Source of the DNA: Linum tenue
Lineage: Eukaryota > Streptophyta > Magnoliopsida > Malpighiales > Linaceae
Direction: 5' to 3'
DNA length: 64,000 bases
NCBI GenBank assembly: GCA_946122785.1
Contig: CAMGYJ010000010.1
Span: 27,383,608 to 27,447,607, forward strand
The notes below the pieces were generated by a model. The model was given only the letters and a program-made list of their open reading frames with translations, was not told the DNA's origin and ran no database searches. The translations under genes were made by a program, and so were the position numbers. This document shows, in pieces, positions 46,980 through 56,152 of this stretch (within the stretch, counting starts at the first letter, position 1; the number at the start of each line of letters is the position of its first letter).

Positions 46980-48501
46980 TGACACGCCAAAACACAACAC
47001 CAGACTGCGACCAAGTGTAATCGCAGTCCGGGAATGCAGTAACAGGCAAGTTATATTATCAACCCGGGGTCTAGATCTACTGCTTACTCCGTGATTGTCT
47101 ATTATCTAGCAAACTAATTCGAGTGATTGTTGTTTAAAGCAAAAGCAGTAAGAAAGCAGGAAATGGTTCGGTTTTCTAAAGCAGGTAAGAGTCACTCGGG
47201 ATTGAGTCCCCCTAGCCCCTTAGTTAGGTTCAATTGCAATTCCCTGGGTTGATTTACTGTTGATTAGACTGCGGAAGATCCAACAGTAGCTTGGAATCTC
47301 TTAAGCTGACCAAGCCCTCTCAGTCTAACTACTCGGCAGACGACTAGTCTTCACCGGGATAGAAAGCTGAGGCTATGAACACAGAAACTGGCTAACTCTC
47401 GTATAGCCAATCTCCTACTATCGAATGAAGAGGCTCTAACAACCTAATCAGATTCTATCTATCTCAGGTTGCAGCAGAAATTGAGAAAAGCTGATCAGAC
47501 TCAAATCAATTCAATAAACATGCATCATTCGATTAAAATCAACCAGTAATATCATCCCAAGTCATTACAATCAAATCCCTAACACAAGGAACTAGGGTTC
47601 TTCATACCCAAGTGAGAGAGAGGTTCTACTCCATAGAGAGAGAAAGGAAAACAGAAATCAGAGTAGCCATACTCATAAAGATGAGGAAAATCTGCTCTGG
47701 GATGTCAATCTTCACTCCTAGGGACGCAATCTGGGCTTCAATGATGAGAAATCCACTCCAAAATAGCTCCTAGGGTTTGTTCTTCGCTCTTTCTCTCTCT
47801 AAAACTCTGTTTTTGCTCTCAAAATCGAATTCCTCTTCCTTGGCTCGAATCTGCCTCCAAAAACCCGACTCTGGGCGAATTACGGGCAGGATTACGGCCG
47901 TAATCACTTCCTGCCCGTAATTCACACCAAAACGCACGTTTCGCTTAAGCTGCAGGAGGAGGAGGTACGCCCGTAATTTACCAATTACCGCCAGTAATTT
48001 GGGAATTACGGCCGTAATTCTTGGGGTCTTGCCCGTAATTTTATCACCGCGAGGGAATTCTGGGTAGAAGGCTCGGCCAATAAATTACGGGCATGCCCTG
48101 GCCAATTACGGCCGTAATTTGGCAGGGGCTGCCCGTAATTCTGTCTCCGCTCCTGTTCAAAGCTTCGTTTCTCCCTCGTCCGGACTCCAAATCAGTCGCC
48201 GTTTGAACCCAGACGCTCGTAGTCTCGTCCTCTTTCTTTTCATGACAAGCTTGCATGATTCTTTGTCCATAAAGTGAGGTAGAAATCCATTCTTCTTCAG
48301 GTCATACCCGAGTTTCTTCTCCCGAATCGTCAACTGATCTCTGATTGACTTGAAACTTGCGCCTATGCTTCACTTTATGTGCTAGGACCTGAAATGTGAC
48401 AAAGGAACACAACCTAGCGTAAAATAGGCCAAGGAACAATCAATTCGAGCCATAATGGGCAGGAAACCAGAGTGAAAACACGTGCAAATACGATGCTATC
48501 A
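46980..48501 (-). repeat. E2 3' LTR
   Basis: 1522 bp, matching 53602-55161 except for a few transitions and the loss of 38 bases at about 47388 (present at 54009-54046 and also in the E1 LTR). The 38-bp segment contains the inverted repeat CTGGAATTGAATTCCAG. The missing segment is flanked by AA on both sides. Confidence 0.93.
47879..48139. repeat. E2 3' LTR palindrome array (ATTACGGCCGTAAT type)
   Basis: Three modules of about 54 bases. Each has a half site ATTACGGGCA, the palindrome ATTACGGCCGTAAT, and the half site TGCCCGTAAT. Module 1 is 47879-47932, module 3 is about 48084-48139; module 2 has a degenerate left half. The copy in the 5' LTR is at 54539-54799. Confidence 0.9.
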
Positions 48502-48516
48502 AATTCCCCCACACTT
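48502..48516 (-). other. E2 polypurine tract
   Basis: AAGTGTGGGGGAATT on the minus strand, immediately before the 3' LTR. A similar tract (AAGTG followed by a G run) lies at about 50028-50044. Confidence 0.85.
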
Positions 48517-50339
48517 AACTGTTTGCTTGTCCCCAAGCAAACCAAGTACTACACACGGTAAGCTCACATATTTCAGTCAACCAACATTGGGGACAAGTCA
48601 TAAAGGCACAGAACATGTGAATCAAACTGGTTCTCAAACATCAACACATGAACAACTTTATTAGCAACCTGGACAACCACCACAAAGGACATTCGAGTGC
48701 AGCAAATCGAGTAAAGGAAGAGTCTCCCTTCTGTTCACTGGCCAACCTAGACTTGATTCAACCACTTACTCAAAACAGTCAACTCATGCATCCAACTCAA
48801 GACATCATAATAGAGACCGAGCAATCTAGGTCCTCACCGGGGTACAAGAGCATATAGAAAATGAAAATGAATCACTCACTCTCGACCAGTGGGGTCAGGA
48901 CAATTTGATGCGAAAGATGCGCATGCTATTTCTCTCAATACCTATCATCTCTTCACCATGATGGCAGCCTCTAAATGCTAGAGTTCACATATGGGGTGTC
49001 ACCACTAACTAATCAGGAGGTCTTAGACACAGGTTCAAATGACTGGCTAGGGTCTTGGACATGGGGAAAAGGCCTTTTAGGTGGTGGAAGTATTCATAGC
49101 AAAAGGTTCCACATTTTCCAAACACACGATCACAGTCAAACAACCCGGTATTTTCTTTCTGCTATTCTGCATTACTCAATATCTTAAGAGCACAAGAGCG
49201 AAAGAGGCATAAACGTCAGCATTTCCAAGCCAGACTGCTAAGAAACACTGCTTACTGGGCATTATTCAGATTTTTGGTAGTGGCTCTCTTTTGCTTTCAA
49301 TTTTTTTCTTTGTTTCATTTTTCTTTTCATTTCCTAAGAGAGCCACCACTTCTGCATAAATTTCAAACACCTGCCCAACTTTTAAGCACAACCTCCAACA
49401 CTCACATAGACTTAAGCAGAAACAGCAGAGAATATATAAAAACCACTCTGTGGAACCTTCTAAAAGATGCAACAAGGGTGATTTTTTTCATTATAGACCA
49501 AAAGAAAGGATAACACACGGCTCAAAGGGGCTGACTAGGGGATATGACACATCAGGACAGTCAGTTTTGGGCGTGGGCTAATCCTATGCCCCCATCATCT
49601 TAGCTAGTGACAACGTGAATGCTACACATCATGGAAGAGGGATCTATCGCACAAGAAAGAAACGAGCAGGCTCAAATCTCACATGGCTACCTATATGCTC
49701 TATCTCACATTCTGATACCCTGAACTAGATGCATAAACGACTGTCGAGAACAAGTAATCAGATCAAGTCAGATCAAGTCACAGTTGGCAAGCAAACAGTT
49801 GAAAAACTGAACCCCTACATCGTTCTACTGCACATCTCAGCCCTCATCATAGGTTGTCCTAGTCGCAAACAAGTTGTCATGCATTAATCCGAAAACCAAT
49901 CAATTCATCCATCAAAACACAGTGCCAATATGATCAAACAGCGGTACTTGGAGCCCTCAAATCGTAAGATTCGGACAGCGGACTAGGCTCCAAGCACCCA
50001 TATATACGTTCCAATAAATACAAAGAACCCCCCCCCCCACACTTAAATGCGACAGTGTCCTCAATGGAGCGAAGGGAAGGGGAACGATGTTACCGTGAAA
50101 CAGTGGTCAAGAACGTTGACTGGATGGCGGACCAGTCAAAAGCAGAGGACTGGACAAGGACCAGTCCGATGGGCACAGAGCTAGAACCAACAGAACACAC
50201 ACAGTGGGTGAAATAAACCATAGTTCCAAGTCAACAATCCACACAACGGGAACAAGAAAGAAAATCAAACACAATCCGGAGTCTAAATCTGGAAAGATAG
50301 ACAAAGGCCGAGCGGGTTTTTTAAAAAATTTTGGGGGTA
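48517..50339 (-). other. E2 3' non-coding region, homologous to the E3 region
   Basis: No credible coding. Landmarks shared in order with E3 24835-26560: GCTTGTCCCCAAGCAAACC, CTCACCGGGGTA, GTGGGGTCAGGAC, CTCAAAGGGG, GGAGCCCTCAAAT, and a C-run followed by ACACTTAAA with CCTCAATGG. In E3 the ATHILA ORF-1 gene comes next in the direction of gag; in E2 only about 240 bases separate the C-run from the palindrome array, so the ORF is missing. Confidence 0.72.
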
Positions 50340-50478
50340 ATTACGGGCACGATTACGGCCGTAATTCCCCCTTGGCATGCCCGTAATTTCTATGCCGAGA
50401 GCATATTGCCCCTGTGAATTAATTACGGGCAGGTGGTCGAAGAATTACGACCGTAATTTGGCCCCCCTTGCCCGTAAT
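50340..50478. repeat. E2 internal palindrome array
   Basis: Two modules: half site ATTACGGGCA, palindrome ATTACGGCCGTAAT (ATTACGACCGTAAT in the second), half site TGCCCGTAAT. They lie about 270 bases after the gag-protease stop and use the same words as the E2 LTR. Confidence 0.88.
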
Positions 50479-50689
50479 TTTTATGCTGAGGGCCCTTTTT
50501 CACCTGTTTTTGAGCTGCAAATTCGAACATCCAAACCCAAACGTGCCCCGGTTCAAAAATTACACCATCATAGACCAAAATAGACCATCCGGGGCACGAG
50601 GAACATTCCAGAAAGACTCCAGACAGACTCAAAGACTCGAAAACGACAAAAATTAAAAAGGAAAAAAAAGGAGAGAAATACAAACCGTG

Positions 50690-50707
50690 GTGGGGTTGCC
50701 TCCCCAC
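50690..50707 (-). other. Predicted RNA stem-loop after gag-protease (E2)
   Basis: GTGGGG-AGGCAA-CCCCAC on the minus strand, 45 bases after the stop codon, identical to E1 and covarying with E3. Confidence 0.74.
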
Positions 50708-50751
50708 AAGCGCTTCTTTACCGTCTTTTAGCTGGACGCCAGTATGGATGC

Positions 50752-53457
50752 TCAGGGAAGTGTAGGATCAGGTGCCTTCAAGAGCGGATCCACATCGCTC
50801 TTGAGGTACAGCTTCAAATGGTGGCCATGTACGCGACGAATGTGGCCACCTGCATTTGCCAGCTCGACTTGGCCATCCGGCAAGATGCAAGCGAGTGAAT
50901 ACTCGGATGGCCAAGGTGGGGGCGGGACCAGCTCATAGTGGTCTCCGGCTTTCTTTCGAGCAGGCTTAGCTGCCTGCAGTTTCGGCCGCCACTCCTCCTT
51001 GATCTGTTCTTTTGATGGCGGAGTGGTCCGGAGTGGCGGCGAAGGTGTGGGAGGCGGTTCCTGCAAAATGGGCAGAACAGAAGGACACACGACAGACTCG
51101 TGCTCCTGGTGAGAGACAGCATGTAGAGGTAACGAAGCAGGTATAGTGTTAGCAACAGAAAATGTTATTCGCTCTTCGCCATCCCTCAGAACTAAGGTCC
51201 CATCATGCACATCTATGAGAGCCTTGGCGGTGGCCAGGAAAGGCCTTCCCAGTATAAGAGGCACTTCTGTGTCCTCACTGATGTCCAGGATAACAAAATC
51301 CACAGGATATGTGAATTTGCCAACCTTAACCAGAAGGTCCTCCACTATACCCCTAGGATGCACTATAGATCTGTCAGCTAATTGAAGGGTCATCCTAGTA
51401 GCACGGGGTTCACCTAGGCCTAGTTTCATAAACAATTTATATGGAATAACATTAATACTAGCACCTAAATCCGCCAAGGACTTCTCTACATGCAATTTAT
51501 CAATAGAGCACGGGATAGTAAAACTACCTGGGTCCTTTTTCTTCTGCGGAAGCTTGTTCTGCAGAATAGCCGAGCACTCCTCGCTAAGCTCCACAGTGGC
51601 CAGCTCACTCAGCTTCTGCTTCTTTGAGAGAAGCTCTTTCAGAAACTTAGCATACTTCGGCATTTGCGATAGTGCCTCCAGGAAGGGCACTTGGACATTC
51701 AGCTTCTTGAGCATGGCCATGAAGTTCTCGAACTCTGCCTCCAGCCTGTCTCTGTGCAACCGAGTAGGGAAAGGGAGTTTAGGGACATACTCCTTCACTA
51801 CTGGTTGCGGTTTAGGTGCAGGCACCTCAACCTCCTTCTCTGCTTCCTGTTCAACCGCTGGAGCTGCTAAGACAAGGCTCTCTTTCTCTGGTTCTCGAGC
51901 AGGGGGATCAACAGTCAGCTTGCCACTCCTGGTGATGATGGCATTGCACCGCTCATCCGGGGTCTGCGGGAGAGGGATGGTCTGCGCTGGTAGAGTACCA
52001 GGCGCCCTTTGAGCCACTGCTTGGGCCACGCTCCCCAGCTGGGTCTGGATATCCTGCAAAACAGCCTGTGTGTTCCTCTGGCCAGCTTCAAGAGCCAGGA
52101 GTTTCCCCGAGGCCTTCTCCATGAACTGCTCAAAGGTGTTGAACTTCTGAGCACTAGTACTGGCGAGAGAGCCCACCAAGTCCCGCAGTTCAGCCATCTG
52201 ATCATTCTGCACTGGGGCAGCAGGGGCTGCACCTAGCTGCTGGAATTGCCCCTGTCTGGGCTGATATGGTGGCCTCTGGAAGCCCGGTGGTCCCTGTGGA
52301 GCTGGTGGTCTGGGATTTGGCCCAGCCCAGGAGAAGTTAGGATGCTGGCGCCACCCCTCATTGTACGTGTTGCTGTAGGGGTCATTGCGCCTGACATTGT
52401 TGATGAAGTTCACCTGCTCCTGGGGTGTGGTCGATTCCTTCATCGCCTGGCAGTCTTCCACCATATGATGGGTGCTTTCGCACCATTGGCAGAGCATCGC
52501 CTGCTGCTGCCCGGTCCCTGGAATCATTCCTGAACGATCGATAGCTGAGACCAGCTTCGATACTACCTGCACCAAATCAGAGGAATGGGCTCCCACAGAA
52601 TGTACACCTCGGCTGGGTGCTCTCCTCGACCTTCTGGCAGTGCCCCAATCATAACCGTTCTCCGCCATCTCCTCAAAGAGTTGATTCAGCTGTGGCGGGG
52701 TTTTGGTCAGCATGTTCCCGCCACAAACCGAATCGATCAGCTGCTTGTCCTCCGGGAAGAGGGCGTGATAGAAGGTGCCCACCTTGAATGCATCATTGAA
52801 ACCATGATTGGGACACCTGAGAAAGAGACTGGTGTATCTCTCCCAAGCATCCCTAATGGTCTCATCCTCATCCTGAGCAAAATGTGTAATTTGCTTCTGC
52901 AGGTCAGCTGTTTTGGATGGAGGATGGTAGCGGGTGAGGAACTTGTCCGCCAGGTTGGCGAACGTGGTGATGGAGCCCGGAGGTCGAGTATCTAGCCACT
53001 CCTTGGCTTGCCCCTCCAGAGTGAAAGGGAAGTACCTCAGCTGGATGGCATCTGCTGGTACCCCATTGATCTTGATTCCATCGATGAGCTCATGGAATCG
53101 CCTGAGATGTGATCGAGGGCACTCTCCCTCCTTACCACGGAACACCACTGAACCGCGCAGCATAGTGATTACTGAGGTGCTCACCTCAAAGTTTTTGGCT
53201 GGGACATGAGGGTGCTGAATGGGTGACCTCATGTCCGCAGCCCTAGCGGTCCAGTAGGATCCCATGGTCTGCTCCCCGGGGATCACATTGTTGTTCTGCG
53301 GATCACCCATCTCGCCTTCTTCTTCTTCTCCGATCTGTAGCTGTGACAGCGCCTTCTCCGCAGCCAGTCGCGCCTTTAGAACCCGCTTGGAGTTCCTGCA
53401 GGTTCGTTCAAGCTCCTGGTCAAGTGGTAGTAGATCTCCCGACTGGCTACGGGTCAT
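50752..53457 (-). CDS. E2 gag-protease polyprotein with integrase-like C-terminal tail
   Basis: An uninterrupted frame of 901 codons. Residues 1-70 are a charged N-terminus. The retrotransposon gag core follows (about residues 80-300, with QLRYFPFTLEGQAKEWLD and FAQDEDETIRDAWERY). The zinc knuckle CQWCESTHHMVEDC has exact CX2CX4HX4C spacing at about residues 325-338. A linker rich in P and Q comes next, then a block shared with Athila proteins (LPFPTRLHRDRLEAEFE, PFLEALSQMPKYAKFLKELL), and the aspartic protease from about 659 (LADLGASINVIPYKLF, later LILGRPFLATAKALIDV). Residues 849-901 form the tail starting WPSEYSLACILPDGQ and containing HIRRVHGHHLKLYLKSD, which resembles the C-terminal end of gypsy integrases. 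The start ATG aligns with the E1 and E3 starts. The protein would assemble particles and process itself; RT and integrase must come from another element. No stop or frameshift is present, unlike all other coding regions in this window. Confidence 0.93.
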   Translation of the reverse strand: MTRSQSGDLLPLDQELERTCRNSKRVLKARLAAEKALSQLQIGEEEEGEMGDPQNNNVIPGEQTMGSYWTARAADMRSPIQHPHVPAKNFEVSTSVITMLRGSVVFRGKEGECPRSHLRRFHELIDGIKINGVPADAIQLRYFPFTLEGQAKEWLDTRPPGSITTFANLADKFLTRYHPPSKTADLQKQITHFAQDEDETIRDAWERYTSLFLRCPNHGFNDAFKVGTFYHALFPEDKQLIDSVCGGNMLTKTPPQLNQLFEEMAENGYDWGTARRSRRAPSRGVHSVGAHSSDLVQVVSKLVSAIDRSGMIPGTGQQQAMLCQWCESTHHMVEDCQAMKESTTPQEQVNFINNVRRNDPYSNTYNEGWRQHPNFSWAGPNPRPPAPQGPPGFQRPPYQPRQGQFQQLGAAPAAPVQNDQMAELRDLVGSLASTSAQKFNTFEQFMEKASGKLLALEAGQRNTQAVLQDIQTQLGSVAQAVAQRAPGTLPAQTIPLPQTPDERCNAIITRSGKLTVDPPAREPEKESLVLAAPAVEQEAEKEVEVPAPKPQPVVKEYVPKLPFPTRLHRDRLEAEFENFMAMLKKLNVQVPFLEALSQMPKYAKFLKELLSKKQKLSELATVELSEECSAILQNKLPQKKKDPGSFTIPCSIDKLHVEKSLADLGASINVIPYKLFMKLGLGEPRATRMTLQLADRSIVHPRGIVEDLLVKVGKFTYPVDFVILDISEDTEVPLILGRPFLATAKALIDVHDGTLVLRDGEERITFSVANTIPASLPLHAVSHQEHESVVCPSVLPILQEPPPTPSPPLRTTPPSKEQIKEEWRPKLQAAKPARKKAGDHYELVPPPPWPSEYSLACILPDGQVELANAGGHIRRVHGHHLKLYLKSDVDPLLKAPDPTLP

Positions 53458-53580
53458 GCACTACCTGCACACAATCAGCAGAAGCAACCCGTGAAGGCAC
53501 ACAGGTGGAAGAGATAAAATGCAGTAAATAAAAGCTAGAGTAACAAATTCTCACGTTTCCCCAATAATCTAGAGGGATCC

Positions 53581-53595
53581 CCGGCAACGGCGCCA
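53581..53595 (-). other. E2 primer-binding site (tRNA-Asp type)
   Basis: TGGCGCCGTTGCCGG on the minus strand, six bases from the 5' LTR end. Confidence 0.93.
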
Positions 53596-53601
53596 AAAAC
53601 T

Positions 53602-55161
53602 TGACACGCCAAAACACAACACCAAACTGCGACCAAGTGTAATCGCAGTCCGGGAATGCAGTAACAGGCAAGTTATATTATCAACCCGGGGTCTAGATCT
53701 ACTGCTTACTCCGTGATTGTCTATTATCTAGCAAACTAATTCGAGTGATTGTTGTTTAAAGCAAAAGCAGTAAGAAAGCAGGAAATGGTTCGGTTTTCTA
53801 AAGCAGGTAAGAGTCACTCGGGATTGAGTCCCCCTAGCCCCTTAGTTAGGTTCAATTGCAATTCCCTGGGTTGATTTACTGTTGATTAGACTGCGGAAGA
53901 TCCGACAGTAGCTTGGAATCTCTTAAGCTGACCAAGCCCTCTCAGTCTAACTACCCGGCAGACGACTAGTCTTCACCGGGATAGAAAGCTGAGGCTATGA
54001 ACACAGAACTCCACTACTGGAATTGAATTCCAGTACAAAGCAGTAAACTGGCTAACTCTCGTATAGCCAATCTCCTACTATCGAATGAAGAGGCTCTAAC
54101 AACCTAATCAGATTCTATCTATCTCAGGTTGCAGCAGAAATTGAGAAAAGCTGATCAGACTCAAATCAATTCAATAAACATGCATCATTCGATTAAAATC
54201 AACCAGTAATATCATCCCAAGTCATTACAATCAAATCCCTAACACAAGGAACTAGGGTTCTTCATACCCAAGTGAGAGAGAGGTTCTACTCCATAGAGAG
54301 AGAAAGGAAAACAGAAATCAGAGTAGCCATACTCATAAAGATGAGGAAAATCTGCTCTGGGATGTCAATCTTCACTCCTAGGGACGCAATCTGGGCTTCA
54401 ATGATGAGAAATCCACTCCAAAATAGCTCCTAGGGTTTGTTCTTTGCTCTTTCTCTCTCTAAAACTCTGTTTTTGCTCTCAAAATCGAATTCCTCTTCCT
54501 TGGCTCGAATCTGCCTCCAAAAACCCGACTCTGGGCAAATTACGGGCAGGATTACGGCCGTAATCACTTCCTGCCCGTAATTCACACCAAAACGCACGTT
54601 TCGCTTAAGCTGCAGGAGGAGGAGGTACGCCCGTAATTTACCAATTACCGCCAGTAATTTGGGAATTACGGCCGTAATTCTTGGGGTCTTGCCCGTAATT
54701 TTATCACCGCGAGGGAATTCTGGGTAGAAGGCTCGGCCAATAAATTACGGGCATGCCCTGGCCAATTACGGCCGTAATTTGGCAGGGGCTGCCCGTAATT
54801 CTGTCTCCGCTCCTGTTCAAAGCTTCGTTTCTCCCTCGTCCGGACTCCAAATCAGTCGCCGTTTGAACCCAGACGCTCGTAGTCTCGTCCTCTTTCTTTT
54901 CATGACAAGCTTGCATGATTCTTTGTCCATAAAGTGAGGTAGAAATCCATTCTTCTTCAGGTCATACCCGAGTTTCTTCTCCCGAATCGTCAATTGATCT
55001 CTGATTGACTTGAAACTTGCGCCTATGCTTCACTTTATGTGCTAGGACCTGAAATGTGACAAAGGAACACAACCTAGCGTAAAATAGGCCAAGGAACAAT
55101 CAATTCGAGCCATAATGGGCAGGAAACCAGAGTGAAAACACGTGCAAATACGATGCTATCA
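53602..55161 (-). repeat. E2 5' LTR
   Basis: 1560 bp, full length. It carries the 38-bp segment missing from the 3' copy (54009-54046) and the palindrome array at 54539-54799. Its downstream half is very similar to the E1 LTR (5393-6071), while the array arms differ. Confidence 0.93.
54539..54799. repeat. E2 5' LTR palindrome array
   Basis: The same three modules as at 47879-48139, base for base as far as I could compare. Confidence 0.9.
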
Positions 55162-55957
55162 CTGAGCCTGGGGAGGAGGGAGATCCGCGGCCAGCGCCGC
55201 GTCCAGGGCCGCGACCAAGCCCACGGCCGCGTCCGCGACCTCGTTGTGTGGAGTAGGCGGTCGCTGGGTGTTCAGCAGATGGAAGAATGGCCTTGAGGTC
55301 ACTCTCAAGAGCCTGAAGACGATCGAGGAGGTCCTCCAGCTTGGGTGCAACATCACGAGCTCGGATCCCGGCGGCAAATTCGCTGTCTTCAGGACCAAGT
55401 CCACGGAGACAGACGGTGACGAGCTCTTCGTCACGAATAACTGCACCGGCTAGGGCTAGTTCAGAGGAGCGCAACCGAAGGGCCTGAATGTAGGTGGCAA
55501 TGTCCCGGTCGCCGCGTCATTCGCCAAGGAGGCGATCTCGCAGAGTCATGATGCGAGAGTACGATGCATCGGCATAGGTACATTGGAGGGTATCCCATGC
55601 TTCACAAGATGTGCGCGCAGCCGCAATGAAAGGGCAGAGTTCTGCCGTGACCGAGGCAAAGATGTCGTTGAGGAGAAGTTTGTCCTGTCGGAACCAGTGA
55701 GTGTAGGCTGGATTCCGAACAGAGACACCATCGACGAGAATGGTTTCAGCTGGTGGAGCAACGGTGCCATCGAGGTAGCTGACAAGATCAAGCCCATAGA
55801 GGAGGGAGAACAGCTGTGCTCGCCAGGACGGAAAGTTGGTGGCGATGAGTTTGAGAGGGAGGGACGCAGCTGGATTGAACGTGACCAGCTGCAAATCGGC
55901 GGCAACAGCAAATGCGCCAGCGACAACAGTGGAGGAATCATCGGCAAACTCAGACAT
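55162..55957 (-). pseudogene. E6 copia gag, one nonsense codon, interrupted by E2
   Basis: Starts MSEFADDSSTVVAG at 55957 and contains the copia gag pattern LKLIATNFPSWRAQLFSLL and ARTSCEAWDTLQ. A TGA at 55517-55519 follows RLLGE, where an arginine codon is likely. The frame continues with DIATYIQALRLRSSELALAG, LEDLLDRLQALESDLKA, and an arginine/glycine-rich region to the E2 junction at 55162. The zinc knuckle lies on the other side of E2 (46894-46853). Confidence 0.85.
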
Positions 55958-56012
55958 GGCGCAGACTAGCCAGCGAAGACGAACAAAAGTTGGGTTTAGG
56001 GTTTGGAACGGT

Positions 56013-56024
56013 GCTCTAATACCA
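56013..56024 (-). other. E6 primer-binding site (tRNA-iMet type)
   Basis: TGGTATTAGAGC on the minus strand, immediately next to the 5' LTR. It differs from the usual copia site TGGTATCAGAGC by one base (C to T). Confidence 0.88.
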
Positions 56025-56152
56025 TGTAAGGGATTTCAACCGTGTGTGTTTCATTATGTAACAATGTATATTTATACAAGTACAGAGAGACAGAGTACAA
56101 GAGGGAGAAGGAGAGAACTAATACAAATCCTATACAGACTAGGATTTCTCCC
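56025..56152 (-). repeat. E6 5' LTR
   Basis: 128 bp, nearly identical to 43478-43605, bounded by the primer site on one side and the target duplication TAGTT on the other. Confidence 0.88.

Larger units (their letters stand above)
46980..55161 (-). mobile_element. E2: young non-autonomous Ty3/gypsy element with intact gag-protease
   Basis: Ends read TGACACGCC (46980) and GATGCTATCA (55161) with the exact target duplication CTGAG at 46975-46979 and 55162-55166. In element orientation the order is 5' LTR (53602-55161), primer site, gag-protease, stem-loop, palindrome array, non-coding region, polypurine tract, 3' LTR (46980-48501). The LTRs show about six transitions and one 38-bp deletion, so the insertion is recent. 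There is no RT, RNase H or complete integrase. It inserted in the gag of E6, which in turn lies in the kelch gene. Confidence 0.94.
43478..56152 (-). mobile_element. E6: Ty1/copia element, Ale-like, in a kelch exon
   Basis: Two 128-bp LTRs flank a single gag-pol region. The target duplication TAGTT (43473-43477, 56153-56157) belongs to the kelch exon and restores its frame when one copy is removed. The primer site is of the tRNA-iMet type. Without the nested E2 the element is about 4.5 kb, usual for Ale/Retrofit copia elements with very short LTRs. On the minus strand the LTR would begin GGGAG, an unusual start; a start a few bases further out cannot be excluded because the next inner bases (TATTA) may be the original end. 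Confidence 0.88.

Noticed and set aside
47879..48139. CRISPR-like array of short palindromic repeats
   Set aside because: Spacing and spacers are irregular, the modules lie in plant LTRs, and the two LTR copies are identical. There is no cas gene or bacterial context.
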